Part shown: positions 53,734-61,689 of the stretch, piece after piece
Numbering within the stretch: the first letter of the stretch is position 1
How the letters are laid out: the number at the start of each line of letters is the position of its first letter
DNA from: DASUAS01 sp963756895
GTDB taxonomy: Bacteria > Actinomycetota > Acidimicrobiia > IMCC26256 > DASPTH01
Direction of reading: 5' to 3'
NCBI GenBank assembly: GCA_963756895.1
Contig: CAVWPI010000008.1
Coordinates: forward strand, 186,001-250,000
Length of the DNA stretch: 64,000 nucleotides
Translations under genes and position numbers: made by a program
Notes under the pieces: model-generated
Databases searched by the model: none
Seen by the model: the letters and a program-made list of their open reading frames with translations, nothing else
Told to the model about the DNA's origin: nothing

Positions 53734-53762
53734 GCCGAGACGGTAGCCCGCGGTCTCGATGC

Positions 53763-54417
53763 TCAGCGGCGACGCGAGGCGCACGTGCGTCGCTCCCTCG
53801 CCTGCGGTCATCTCGACGCACTCGTAGCGGTCGACCGTGTCACCGAGGTCGTCGAAGAGCCGCTCCCCCGCGCCGAGCAGGATCGGCGCGATCGAGTACT
53901 GCAGGTCGTCGATCAGTCCCGAGCGCAGGTACTCGCGCACGGTCGCGGCGCCGCCACCGAGGCGGATGTCGTTCGCGCCGGCCGCGGCGCGCGCCTGCTC
54001 GAGCGCCGACTCGATGCCGTCGGTCACGAAGTGGAAGGTGGTGCCGCCCTGCATCTCGATCGGTTCGTGCGCGTGGTGGGTGAGCACGAACACCGGGTGG
54101 TGGTACGGCGGCTCGGGTCCCCACCAACCGCGCCACTCCTCTCCCGCCACCGGACCCCAGGGCCCGCGCACGGGCCCGAACATGTTGCGCCCCATCACGG
54201 TGGCGCCGATGCCCTCGAAACCGCGGGCCGCGAAGCGGTTGTCGATGCCCTCGGTGCCGCCGGGCTGGCCGACGATCTCGTGCCACGTGCGGGTCTCGAA
54301 CATCCACTCGTGCAGGCTCTCGCCGCCGACGCCGAGCGGTTCCTCCAGGCTCTGGTCGGGACCGGCGACATAGCCGTCGAGCGACATGGACAGGCAGTGG
54401 ACTCGGAGCTGCGACAT
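53763..54417 (-). CDS. Dihydrofolate-reductase-like (RibD C-terminal domain) protein
   Basis: An NADPH-type reductase of about 217 residues. MSLDGYVAGPDQSLEEPLG is the family start, ATVMGRNMFGPVRGPWG the cofactor-binding loop, PVFVLTHHAHEPIEMQGG the next strand, and DIRLGGGAATVREYLRSGLI the helix that contacts the ribityl or pterin substrate. Members are mostly uncharacterised reductases. In the sequence as given, no stop separates it from the secreted protein downstream; one extra base near 53770 hides the TGA at 53763-53765 that gives the normal family length. The ATG at 54417 starts MSQLRVHCLSM. Confidence 0.82.
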
Positions 54418-54505
54418 GGGTGCCTCCTGGGATCGTTCGTCGGGTTCACTCCGTACGTCGGAGCCGATCCGGCGTTCTCGACATCAGACGTCGCGCGCGG
54501 CCGGG

Positions 54506-54544
54506 ATTCAGCGGACGGATTCAGCGGACGGATTCAGCGGCCGG
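54506..54544 (-). repeat. Three-copy 13-bp tandem repeat over the acyl-CoA ligase stop codon
   Basis: ATTCAGCGGACGG is repeated at 54506-54518 and 54519-54531, and once more with one change at 54532-54544. Each copy carries TGA on the minus strand. Because 13 is not a multiple of 3, the copies put a stop in all three minus-strand frames. It lies at the 3' end of the acyl-CoA ligase gene. Confidence 0.75.
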
Positions 54545-56114
54545 GTTCCTCGAGCCGTTCGCGGATGGCGCGCTTGTCCGGTTTGCCGGAGCCGAGCCAG
54601 GGCACGTCGTCCTCGCCCCACACGTCGATGCGCGTGGGCACCTTGTACGAGGAGATCTGCTCGCGCGCGCGCGGGCGATGTCGTCGGGATCGAGGGTGCG
54701 CCCGCGTGCGGGCACCAGCACCGCGGCGACCTGCTCGCCGAACTCGGGGTGCGGGAGTCCGAGCACGAACGCGTAGAGCACCTCGTCGAACTCCTCCTCG
54801 AGGAACAGCTCGACCTCGCGCGGAGCGACGTTGGCGCCGCGCGACTTCACCATCTCGGTGGTGCGACCCACGAACCACGCGCGCCCGTCGTGCAGGAACA
54901 CGCGGTCGCCGGTGTGGAACCAGCCGTCGGCGTCGAACACGTCGGCGCGCTCCTGCTTGTAGTAGCCGTGCATGAGGCCGTAGCCCCGCACCCACAGCTC
55001 GCCTTCTTCGCCGTCGGGCACGTCGAGGCCGGTGTCGGGGTCGACGACCCGGTACCCGACCGACGCGATGTTGCCGACGGTCTCGCTCATGCCGCGGTGC
55101 GCGGGGATGCCGGGCACGGGACCGCCGACCAGCGCGAGGTCGGCGGGTCCGACGGTGAGGCCGGGGATGTCGGGCAGCGTGCGGCCGGCGAACGACGGGT
55201 GATCGCGCATCGCCTGCAGCAGCGTGGGCCAGCCCAGCACGTGCGTCGCCTGGGCGGCCTCGATGAGGTCGAGCGCGGCGCCGGGATCGAAGCGTTCGGT
55301 GACGAGCACCGTCGCGCCCGACTGCAGCGCGGCGCCGAGGATCAGCGTGCCGCCGATCCAGAAGAACGGGAACGCACAGAAGAACCGCGCCGGCGTGCCG
55401 TCGGCGGTCTGGAGCGCGGCGAGCGCGGTGGTCGCGCGGCACGACGGTGCCGTGGGTGTGCACCACACCCTTGGGGTCGGCACTCGAACCCGACGTGTAG
55501 GTGACCTGCGCGAGATCGGCGGGGACGACTTCGGCTTCGACCGCGTGCAGGAGCTCGTCGGTGACGTCGTCGATCGGCCGGGCGCGTCGAAGGCGAGCGG
55601 CGTCGCCCACGGGCGCGTCGTGGTGTCGCCGGTGAGCCACACCGCGCGCAGTGACGGCGCCGCGGGGAGGAAGAGGCGCGGGCCGGTTGCCTCGGCGAGC
55701 CCGGGCACGCTGGCCTCGAGCATGTCCTGCATGTCGTGGCCGAGCACGGTGCGCGCGGTGAGGAGCGTGTCGATGTCGCCGATGCGCAGCACCGTGCGGA
55801 TCTCGGCCGGGCGGTACGTGGTGGCGAGCGGCATCACCAGCGCGCCGATGCGGCTCGCCGCCAGCCAGGCGACCACCCACTCCTGCCCGTACGGGAAGTA
55901 CAGGCCGACGCGCGTGCCCTTGCCCATGCCCGCCGCCAGCATGCGCCGGGCGAGGCGCCGCGACTCCTCCTCGGCCTGCGCGTACGTCATGTGCCGATCG
56001 GGCGTGACCACGAAGTCGTGATCGGGCCAGTGTGCGACCGCGTGGCTGCAGGGCATCGCCGACGGTCGGGCGGAACGGCATCGCGGGCACCGGCGGCACC
56101 GCGGGCGCGGTCAT
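54534..56114 (-). CDS. AMP-dependent acyl-CoA synthetase/ligase (several frame breaks)
   Basis: An adenylate-forming ligase of about 527 residues. The AMP-binding P-loop-like motif is in QVTYTSGSSADPKGVVHTHG, the later core motifs in YGLMHGYYKQERADVFDADGWFHTGD, and the C-terminal lysine in LGSGKPDKRAIRERL. The N-terminal frame begins MTAPAVPPVPAMPFRPTVGD at the ATG at 56114, and breaks occur near 56060, 55575, 55435 and 54672. The specific acid cannot be told; fatty or aromatic acids are usual. The ATG overlaps the stop of the DUF2505 gene (ATGA). The TGA at 54534-54536 belongs to a 13-bp repeat. Confidence 0.87.
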   Translation of the reverse strand: MTAPAVPPVPAMPFRPTVGDALQPRGRTLARSRLRGHARSAHDVRAGRGGVAAPRPAHAGGGHGQGHARRPVLPVRAGVGGRLAGGEPHRRAGDAARHHVPPGRDPHGAAHRRHRHAPHRAHRARPRHAGHARGQRARARRGNRPAPLPPRGAVTARGVAHRRHHDAPVGDAARLRRARPIDDVTDELLHAVEAEVVPADLAQVTYTSGSSADPKGVVHTHGTVVPRDHRARRAPDRRRHAGAVLLCVPVLLDRRHADPRRRAAVGRDGARHRTLRSRRRARPHRGRPGDARAGLAHAAAGDARSPVVRRPHAARHPRPHRRTRRPRAGRRSRARHPRAPRHERDRRQHRVGRVPGRRPRHRPRRARRRRRRAVGAGLRPHARLLQAGARRRVRRRRLVPHRRPRVPARRARVVRGSHHRDGEVARRQRRSARGRAVPRGGVRRGALRVRARTPAPRVRRAGRRGAGARTRAHPRSRRHRPRAREQISSYKVPTRIDVWGEDDVPWLGSGKPDKRAIRERLEEPGR

Positions 56115-56599
56115 CGGGCGAGTTCGGCGGCGAGCGCCTCGGCCTCGACGTCGAGGCGACGTTCGAGCCCTGGGACGATCGCGCGTTCGGCCTTGCCCCC
56201 GACGAGCGGGATCCGGATCCGGAAGTCGCCGTCGATGCGACGGCGGCACGACCCGTCGCTGGTCGCGGTGATCGTCAGCGACGCGGTGCCGTCGGCCCGG
56301 CCGCCCACGCCGTCGGCGGAGAAGTCGAGCGTGCCGGTGCCGGTCGACACGTCGATGCGGAGGTCCTGCACCCACGTGAGCTTGCGTCCGCCGACGACCT
56401 TCTGCGCGATCGGGTCGAGCTGGCCGATGTACTCGTAGCGCAGCGTGAGTCGACGCTCGGGGCCGTCGACCTCGTGGGTCACGACGTCGGGCCGCGCCAG
56501 ATCGGGTAGGTCGAGCACCGTCTGGAACCCGGGATCGCTCATCAGCGTGGCGACCTGCTCGACCGTCCCCGCGAAGTCGTGCTCACGCTCGAAGTGCAC
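56111..56599 (-). CDS. DUF2505-family SRPBCC-like protein
   Basis: A 162-residue protein of the actinobacterial DUF2505 family, a relative of the START/SRPBCC helix-grip fold. HFEREHDFAGTVEQVATLMSD is the usual start, LRYEYIGQLDPIAQKVVGG the middle, and the C-terminal helix is GLERRLDVEAEALAAEL. I choose the GTG at 56599: the only upstream ATG (56629) lies inside one arm of palindrome G and would add ten unrelated residues. It overlaps the acyl-CoA ligase start (ATGA), so the two are probably co-translated, with a lipid-like ligand plausible. The frame is intact. Confidence 0.85.
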   Translation of the reverse strand: MHFEREHDFAGTVEQVATLMSDPGFQTVLDLPDLARPDVVTHEVDGPERRLTLRYEYIGQLDPIAQKVVGGRKLTWVQDLRIDVSTGTGTLDFSADGVGGRADGTASLTITATSDGSCRRRIDGDFRIRIPLVGGKAERAIVPGLERRLDVEAEALAAELAR

Positions 56600-56626
56600 G
56601 CCGGGAGTCTGCACCACACGCACGAA

Positions 56627-56669
56627 CATGCGTCAATGTGGCGGAATATCTCCGCAGCGTTGACGCATG
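56627..56669 (-). terminator. Two-tier palindrome G
   Basis: CATGCGTCAA (56627-56636) and TTGACGCATG (56660-56669) are perfect over 10 bp and enclose 23 nt, in which GCGGA (56641-56645) pairs with TCCGC (56651-56655) around ATATC. It lies 23 bp after the stop of the SDR gene at 56693. Outer arms, interior length and the GCGGAA core match palindrome C. Confidence 0.7.
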
Positions 56670-56692
56670 AACGGTGGGGCGGGGCGGGCGGG

Positions 56693-57650
56693 TCAGCGGT
56701 AGGTGTCAGGGTCGGGTGGCGTGTCGGTGTCGGCGTCGGTGCCGCGGGAGTCGGCGATGTACCGCCACACCTGCGGCTGCGAGCCGTCGAGGTCGGTGAA
56801 GCCGTATGCGTCGGCGAGCTCGCCCGAGGTCACCGACCGCTGGTTCCACCGGGCCCGGTCGGCATCGGCGGCCAGCGCGGCGACGGCACGGCCGACGTAG
56901 CGCGGCGACTCCGACACCGCGAAGTCGGGCGGGCCGGTCGAACTCGCGCCAGTTCTCCTCCCGCACGCCGAACGCCTCGAGCATCATCTCCGACCGCAGG
57001 AATCCGGGCGTGATCGCGACTGCGGTGCCGTCGACGCGGGCGAGCTCGTGGCCCTGGGAGAACGCCAACCGGTTCACGCCCACCTTGGCCAAGTCGTAGT
57101 ACACCGAGATCCGGTACTCGTCGGCGTTGTACTCGGTGGTGCCGTCGGTGACCTCGACCACCAACCCGCCGGGACGCTCGACCAGCAACGGCAGCAGATG
57201 GTGCGACGTGATGAGGTGGGTGTCGAGCGCGAGCCGCAGGATGCGCAGGCCGTCGTCGAGATCGAGCTCCCAGATCGGGGTGTCCCATTGCGCGGGACCA
57301 CCTTTGAGCAGCTCGGCGCCCCAGATGTCGTTGACCAGCACGTCGAGCCGGCCCTGCTCGTCGCGCACGCGCGACGCGAACGCCGCCACCTGCGCGGGGT
57401 CGAGGTGGTCGACGGCCACCGCGATCCCCTCGCCCCCGACCGCGCTGACCAGTTCGGCGGTTTCCTCGATCGTCTCGGGGCGGTCGTAGTCGGACCGCAG
57501 TGGTGTCTCCCGGCTGCTGCGACCGGTGCAGTAGACGGTCGCGCCGGCCTCGCCGAGCGCAGTCGCGATCCCCCGTCCCGCGCCGCGCGTCGCGCCCGCG
57601 ACCACAGCCACGCGCCCTCGCAACGCGTCCGGATCGGGAGTCCACGGCAT
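56693..57650 (-). CDS. Short-chain dehydrogenase/reductase with C-terminal extension (one frame break)
   Basis: An SDR of about 319 residues. VAVVAGATRGAGRGIATAL is the cofactor motif, LDVLVNDIWGAELLKGGPAQ the substrate loop and YYDLAKVGVNRLAFSQGHEL the Tyr-x3-Lys. The Asp in LVND replaces the usual Ala/Gly, a feature of the SDR subgroup with the longer C-terminus seen here (VTSGELADAYGFTDLDGSQP). A frame change near 56932 (REFDRP then DFAVSESPRYVGRAV) needs one indel. The ATG at 57650 starts MPWTPDPDALRG. It is divergent from the SHOCT gene. The substrate is unknown. Confidence 0.86.
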
Positions 57651-57706
57651 CGCGCGAGTCTGCCACGGTCGTTGCGCGACGCCGCCGGATCGAACAGGAT
57701 CAGCCG

Positions 57707-58531
57707 ATGGCTCTGGGCGTCGAGGGAATGCGAGCGGGGAAGGTCGTCCGCAAGACGATCTTCCTCACGCTCGGCACGGCCATCTTCATCTTCTGCCTGA
57801 CGCTCGTGTACGAGTCGATGCGGGCGGTCATGGACGTCGGCGGCGCGTGCGCGTCGGGCGGCGCGTACGAGATCAGCCAAGCGTGTCCCAAGGGCGTCGG
57901 CTGGGTGATGCCGGTGGGGATCTTCGGCATGCTCTTCGCCGGCATCTTCACCTTCCTCGGCGTCTTCGACGAGGGTGGGCCGCGGCCCTACGTGTTCGCA
58001 TGGTCGGCGCTGTTCCTCGCGCTGGGCTGGAACTTCCTCGACTACGGGTTCGACGCGCCCGACGGTGGCACCGCGGTCGGGTGGCTGGTCTGCGGGTTCG
58101 TGTTCGTGGCCATGGGCGGCGTGCCGCTCCTCTTCCTCCTGTCGCCGCGCATCGCGCGCTGGTCGCTCTGGGGCCCGAACTCCCAACGGGCCGACGACTA
58201 CCTCCACCCCTATAAGCCACCGCCCCTGCGTGCGAAGACCCCGGCGAAGACGCCCGCCGCGGCCTCGACCGTGCCCACGAGCATGCCGTACGCCGCGCCC
58301 ACCACCGCGCCCGCGACGTGGTCGCCGGTCCCCGGTTCCCCGGTGTCGACCGTCGACCTCCCCGACCCGGTTCCCGACGTCGTGGCGCCCGAGGACGAGC
58401 CGAGCATCCCGAAGGGCAACGTGGTCGAGCAGTTGGCGACGCTCGCCGACCTGCGCGAACGCGGGATGCTCGACGACGACGAGTACGAACGCGCCAAGGG
58501 CGCGGTCCTGGGTGAGGACGAACGGTCATGA
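57707..58531 (+). CDS. Membrane protein with C-terminal SHOCT domain
   Basis: A 274-residue protein. Four hydrophobic helices lie in the first 150 residues (KTIFLTLGTAIFIFCLTLVY, GWVMPVGIFGMLFAGIFTFL, WSALFLALGWNFLDYGF and VGWLVCGFVFVAMGGVPLLF), then a Pro/Thr-rich linker of about 80 residues, and a final short domain, VEQLATLADLRERGMLDDDEYERAK, which is a SHOCT domain (a small C-terminal oligomerisation-type helix pair). A cysteine pair sits in the first extracytoplasmic loop. The function is unknown. The stop is overlapped by the ATG of a 32-codon gene (ATGA). The frame is intact. Confidence 0.83.
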   Translation: MALGVEGMRAGKVVRKTIFLTLGTAIFIFCLTLVYESMRAVMDVGGACASGGAYEISQACPKGVGWVMPVGIFGMLFAGIFTFLGVFDEGGPRPYVFAWSALFLALGWNFLDYGFDAPDGGTAVGWLVCGFVFVAMGGVPLLFLLSPRIARWSLWGPNSQRADDYLHPYKPPPLRAKTPAKTPAAASTVPTSMPYAAPTTAPATWSPVPGSPVSTVDLPDPVPDVVAPEDEPSIPKGNVVEQLATLADLRERGMLDDDEYERAKGAVLGEDERS

Positions 58532-58626
58532 CCACACAGATGCGCGTCGTGCTCCTGGTCCTGCAAGTCGTCGCGGTCGCGATCGGCATCTGGCTGGGTG
58601 CCGTGGTGTGGCACGCCGTGTCCTGA
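58528..58626 (+). CDS. 32-residue single-helix membrane mini-protein
   Basis: A tiny gene, ATG at 58528 to TGA at 58624-58626, overlapping the SHOCT gene by 4 bp (ATGA). After MTTQMR comes one continuous hydrophobic stretch (VVLLVLQVVAVAIGIWLGAV) and the end VWHAVS, so the product should be a one-helix membrane peptide. The tight overlap supports translation by coupling, and the GC3 content matches neighbours. It could be a subunit or regulator of the SHOCT membrane protein (inference). Confidence 0.55.
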   Translation: MTTQMRVVLLVLQVVAVAIGIWLGAVVWHAVS

Positions 58627-58656
58627 CCATCCGATCCGAGTGAGAGAGGTACGGAA

Positions 58657-59472
58657 ATGCGCTTCGGACTCGACATCGCCCAGCAACGCGTCCCCTGGTC
58701 CGAGGTGGCGTCACGCGCGCGCTTCGCCGACGAGCTCGGCTTCGACGGGGTCTGGGGCTTCGACCACTTCCAGCCGATGTACGGCGAGGGCCCCGGCGAG
58801 TGCTTCGAGGGCAACACCACGCTCGCGGCGTTGAGCGGCATCACCGAGCGCGTGCGCCTCGGGCTCCTCGTCTCCGGCGTGACCTACCGCCACCCGGCCG
58901 TGTTCGCCGCCGAGGCGATCACGATCGACCACGCCTCGGGCGGACGACTCGAATTGTCGTACGGCGCCGCCTGGTTCGAGGACGAGCACCGCAAGCTCGG
59001 GATCCCGTTCCCGGCGCTCAAGGACCGCGTCGACGCGTTCGAGGAGGCGGTGCAGATCGTGCGCGGCCTGCTCACCACCGACGACTTCACGTTCGAGGGT
59101 CGCCACTTCTCGGTCGAGCACGCCACCCTGAACCCGAAGCCGGTGCAGCAGCCGCACCCGCCGATCTGGATCGGCGCGTCGGGCGAGAAGCGGATGATGC
59201 CGATCGCGGCGCGCTACGCCGACGTGTGGCACTGCTTCGGTGACACCCGTGACCTGTCGGAGAAGTCGGCCAAGCTCAGCGCCATGGCCGAGGCCGCCGG
59301 GCGCGACCCGTCCGAGATCGACCGGGCGGCGTCGCTCTCACTCGAAGACGACGCCGACACGATCGCCCGCCGGATCGACGGATGGGACGGCGCCGGCTTC
59401 GGGTACCTGGTGTGTGGCTGGCCTGCAGGAGGACGCGAACAGGTCGAGGCGTTCGCCAGCCATCACCTCTGA
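58657..59472 (+). CDS. LLM-class (luciferase-like) F420-dependent oxidoreductase
   Basis: A 271-residue TIM-barrel oxidoreductase. FADELGFDGVWGFDHFQPMYG is the family start, ITERVRLGLLVSGVTYRHPA the strand and helix with the non-prolyl cis-bond region, ELSYGAAWFEDEHRKLGIPF the cofactor-binding part, and HPPIWIGASGEKRMMPIAARYADVWH the closing barrel strands. The pattern is that of F420-dependent members rather than bacterial luciferase. GAGAGAGG lies upstream of the ATG. The substrate is unknown. The frame is intact. Confidence 0.92.
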   Translation: MRFGLDIAQQRVPWSEVASRARFADELGFDGVWGFDHFQPMYGEGPGECFEGNTTLAALSGITERVRLGLLVSGVTYRHPAVFAAEAITIDHASGGRLELSYGAAWFEDEHRKLGIPFPALKDRVDAFEEAVQIVRGLLTTDDFTFEGRHFSVEHATLNPKPVQQPHPPIWIGASGEKRMMPIAARYADVWHCFGDTRDLSEKSAKLSAMAEAAGRDPSEIDRAASLSLEDDADTIARRIDGWDGAGFGYLVCGWPAGGREQVEAFASHHL

Positions 59473-59514
59473 CGGACCGCAGGCAGCACGAAACGGCAGG
59501 GACGAAGGGCAGGT

Positions 59515-59859
59515 ATGCGAGGGACACTCGGCCGCGTCAACCGTCGCCTGCTGCTCGCGACGACCCTGATCTTCCTGATCCTGCTGTTCGCGCCGATCTT
59601 CTTCTGGGCCGTCGAGCACTCGCGCAGCGACGACGTCCACTCCGTCGGCGACGCGTACGGCTGGCTCTTCCGCACGCTGTTCGATCCCGAGCAGCAGACC
59701 CTCCTCTTCGACGCCATCGTGCAACCCGAGGGGCGCATCCACTTCGCGGGCGAGCACGCGTCGCTGGCCCACGCCTGGATCCAGGGTGCGATCGAGTCGG
59801 GCCTGCGCGCGGCCGCCGAGATCCACGAGCGCGCGGGCGCTGCGCAGCTCAGTCGGTGA
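59515..59859 (+). pseudogene. Chimeric ORF: channel-like N-terminus joined to an amine-oxidase C-terminus
   Basis: A 114-codon frame whose two halves belong to different families. Residues 1-56 form a signal-like hydrophobic helix followed by FWAVEHSRSDDVHSVGDAYGWLF, as at the start of a potassium-channel pore region. From about residue 57 the sequence is the C-terminal 50 residues of a flavin monoamine oxidase, including PEGRIHFAGEHASLAHAWIQ and GAIESGLRAAAEIHER, the FAD-binding end of that family. The junction is near nt 59683. No enzyme could form from this piece alone. A deletion that fused two genes, or an assembly join, would explain it. Confidence 0.55.
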
Positions 59860-60457
59860 AGCGCGACACCCAGCGCGAGAGCGGGTCGAGGGCGTAGTAC
59901 ACGGCGAGCGCGCCGTGCACCGCCAGGCAGGCGTAGGCGTTGATCAACCCGACGACGATCGTGGCGAGATAGATCAGCGTTCCGATGGTGAACAGGACGG
60001 TGGCCGTCCGTCGTTGCTCCTCCGGGAAGTCGTCGCCGAGCAGACGCCGGCGCGTCGACCCGTAGAGCCACATCCCGGCCCACGCGACTGCGTTGAGCGT
60101 CATCAGGATGCTGTAGAAGACGGCCGCCACGCGCTCGCCCTCGCCCCGCTGCAACGCCTCGCCGAACACCTGCGTGGGGTACGGGATCAGCACCACGGTC
60201 GCGAGCAGCGCGAGGTTGAGGTACACGAGGTTGCGGTCGATCCGCTCGAAGTGGTCGAAGATCGTGTGGTGGTTGAGCCACATGATCCCGATCACCGCGA
60301 AGCTCACCAGGTAGGCCGCGTACGCGGGCCACTGGTTCCAGAGCGCGTCGCTCAGGTGCTTGTAGTCGTCCGGTGCGGGGATGGTGAGCACCAGCAGCGT
60401 GATCGCGATCGCGAACACGCCGTCGCTGAACGCCTCGATGCGCCCCTTTCGGATCAA
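59849..60457 (-). CDS. TMEM175-type (DUF1211) potassium-channel-like membrane protein
   Basis: A 202-residue protein with six hydrophobic helices. RIEAFSDGVFAIAITLLVL near the N-terminus is the TMEM175 signature RxxxFSD with the hydrophobic filter residues after it; MWLNHHTIFDHFERIDRNLVYLN is the second landmark. Bacterial members of this family conduct potassium as tetramers. The start is the TTG at 60457, which overlaps the SDR stop (TTGA). Its 3' end overlaps the chimeric channel/oxidase ORF by 11 bp tail to tail. The frame is intact. Confidence 0.9.
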   Translation of the reverse strand: MIRKGRIEAFSDGVFAIAITLLVLTIPAPDDYKHLSDALWNQWPAYAAYLVSFAVIGIMWLNHHTIFDHFERIDRNLVYLNLALLATVVLIPYPTQVFGEALQRGEGERVAAVFYSILMTLNAVAWAGMWLYGSTRRRLLGDDFPEEQRRTATVLFTIGTLIYLATIVVGLINAYACLAVHGALAVYYALDPLSRWVSRFTD

Positions 60458-61272
60458 GTGGCGGCGACCTTCAGCTTCAACTGGTCGACGCTGGAGCCGC
60501 CGTCGACCGCGATCACCTGACCGGACACGAAGCGCGCTGCCGGGCTGCAGAAGTACATGACCATGTGGGCGATGTCCGCGCCGTGGCCGACCACACCGAC
60601 GGGGTTGTTGGCCTTGTTGACCTCGCCGCGGCTCGGTACCGCCTCGGCGAAGCGCTTCACGCCCTCGGTGTTGTCGATGTAGCCCGGGGCGACGCCGTTC
60701 ACCCGGATGCCGTACGGACCCCACTCGACCGCCGCGGTGCGGGTGAACGAGTCGACCCCCGCCTTGGCCGCCGCGACGTGTGCCTGCATCGCCGCGCCCT
60801 TCATCTCGAACGGAGCGGTGATGTTCACGATGTTGCCGCCGTGCTGGCGCAGCCACGCGTCGAACGTCGCCTTCGACACGTTGTAGGTGCCGAGCAGGTC
60901 GATGTCGACGACGGCCTTGAACCCGTTGGGCGAGATCGACGTGATGGGCGCGGGGAAGTTGCCCGCCGCGTTGTTCACCACGACGTCGAGCTGTCCGTAG
61001 TGGGCGACGAGGCCGTCGACGACGCGTTGCACCGCGCCCGCGTCGCGTACGTCGCACATGTCGAACCACACGTCGATGCCCTCGGCCTCGAGCTCCGCCT
61101 TCGCCGCCTCCAGCGCCTCCTGCTTTCGGCTGGCGATGGCGATGCGGGCGCCGTGATGGCCGAAGCTGCGACAGATCTCCTTGCCGATGCCGGTCGCGCC
61201 ACCGGTGACGAACACCACCCGGCCGGCGAAGAGGTCGGGGGCGAACGGGGATGCGGGTGCGTCGTCGGTCAT
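60454..61272 (-). CDS. 2,4-dienoyl-CoA reductase-like SDR
   Basis: A 272-residue SDR. VVFVTGGATGIGKEICRSFG is the cofactor motif, VVNNAAGNFPAPITSISPNGF is close to the 2,4-dienoyl-CoA reductase landmark, and the Tyr of the classical triad is replaced in MQAHVAAAKAGVDSFTR while the Lys remains, as in that subgroup. It should reduce dienoyl-CoA intermediates in unsaturated fatty-acid degradation. The end RFVSGQVIAVDGG is usual. The ATG at 61272 or the one three codons earlier may be used. Its stop overlaps the TMEM175 start (TTGA). The frame is intact. Confidence 0.9.
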   Translation of the reverse strand: MTDDAPASPFAPDLFAGRVVFVTGGATGIGKEICRSFGHHGARIAIASRKQEALEAAKAELEAEGIDVWFDMCDVRDAGAVQRVVDGLVAHYGQLDVVVNNAAGNFPAPITSISPNGFKAVVDIDLLGTYNVSKATFDAWLRQHGGNIVNITAPFEMKGAAMQAHVAAAKAGVDSFTRTAAVEWGPYGIRVNGVAPGYIDNTEGVKRFAEAVPSRGEVNKANNPVGVVGHGADIAHMVMYFCSPAARFVSGQVIAVDGGSSVDQLKLKVAAT

Positions 61273-61316
61273 GCGGCGCATCCTCGCGGAGGAAGCCCGC
61301 GACCGCTAATGCGGCG

Positions 61317-61613
61317 CTACAGCTTGCTGGCGATCACGTCGAGCTGGTGGATCTGCGGCGGCTTCGCCAACAGCTCGTCGGCCTTGGCCATGAGCGCCTT
61401 GGCGATCTCACCGTTCAGGTGCGCCTGGCGGCTCTCCTCGTCGGGGAACACGTCGAAGATCGCGAACGTGGTGGGGCCCATTCGCAACGCGAACCATGCC
61501 GCGGTGCCGGGTTCCTGTTCCGCGAGGGTCTGCGCCTCGCGCAGGAACGCCTGCAACTCCTCGGCCTTCTCGGGCTTCGCCTCCAACGGGGCGTAGAGCG
61601 CGTGCGTGACCAT
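61317..61613 (-). CDS. Antibiotic-biosynthesis-monooxygenase (ABM) domain protein
   Basis: A 98-residue ferredoxin-like dimeric protein. VTHALYAPLEAKPEKAEELQAF opens the fold, AEQEPGTAAWFALRMGPTTFAIFDVFP holds the usual core, and AHLNGEIAKALMAKADELLA closes it. ABM proteins include heme-degrading, quinone-forming and signalling members; residue signatures for heme oxygenases are not evident here. The ATG at 61613 is preceded by GGAGG. It lies between the second COQ4-like gene and the dienoyl-CoA-reductase gene, all on the minus strand. The frame is intact. Confidence 0.9.
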   Translation of the reverse strand: MVTHALYAPLEAKPEKAEELQAFLREAQTLAEQEPGTAAWFALRMGPTTFAIFDVFPDEESRQAHLNGEIAKALMAKADELLAKPPQIHQLDVIASKL

Positions 61614-61689
61614 GGCGGGGCCTCCTCCGAACGCCGACCGTGTTGCCGACCGGGAGTACGCGTACCCGACGAGGCGGGTCGGGGAACCG

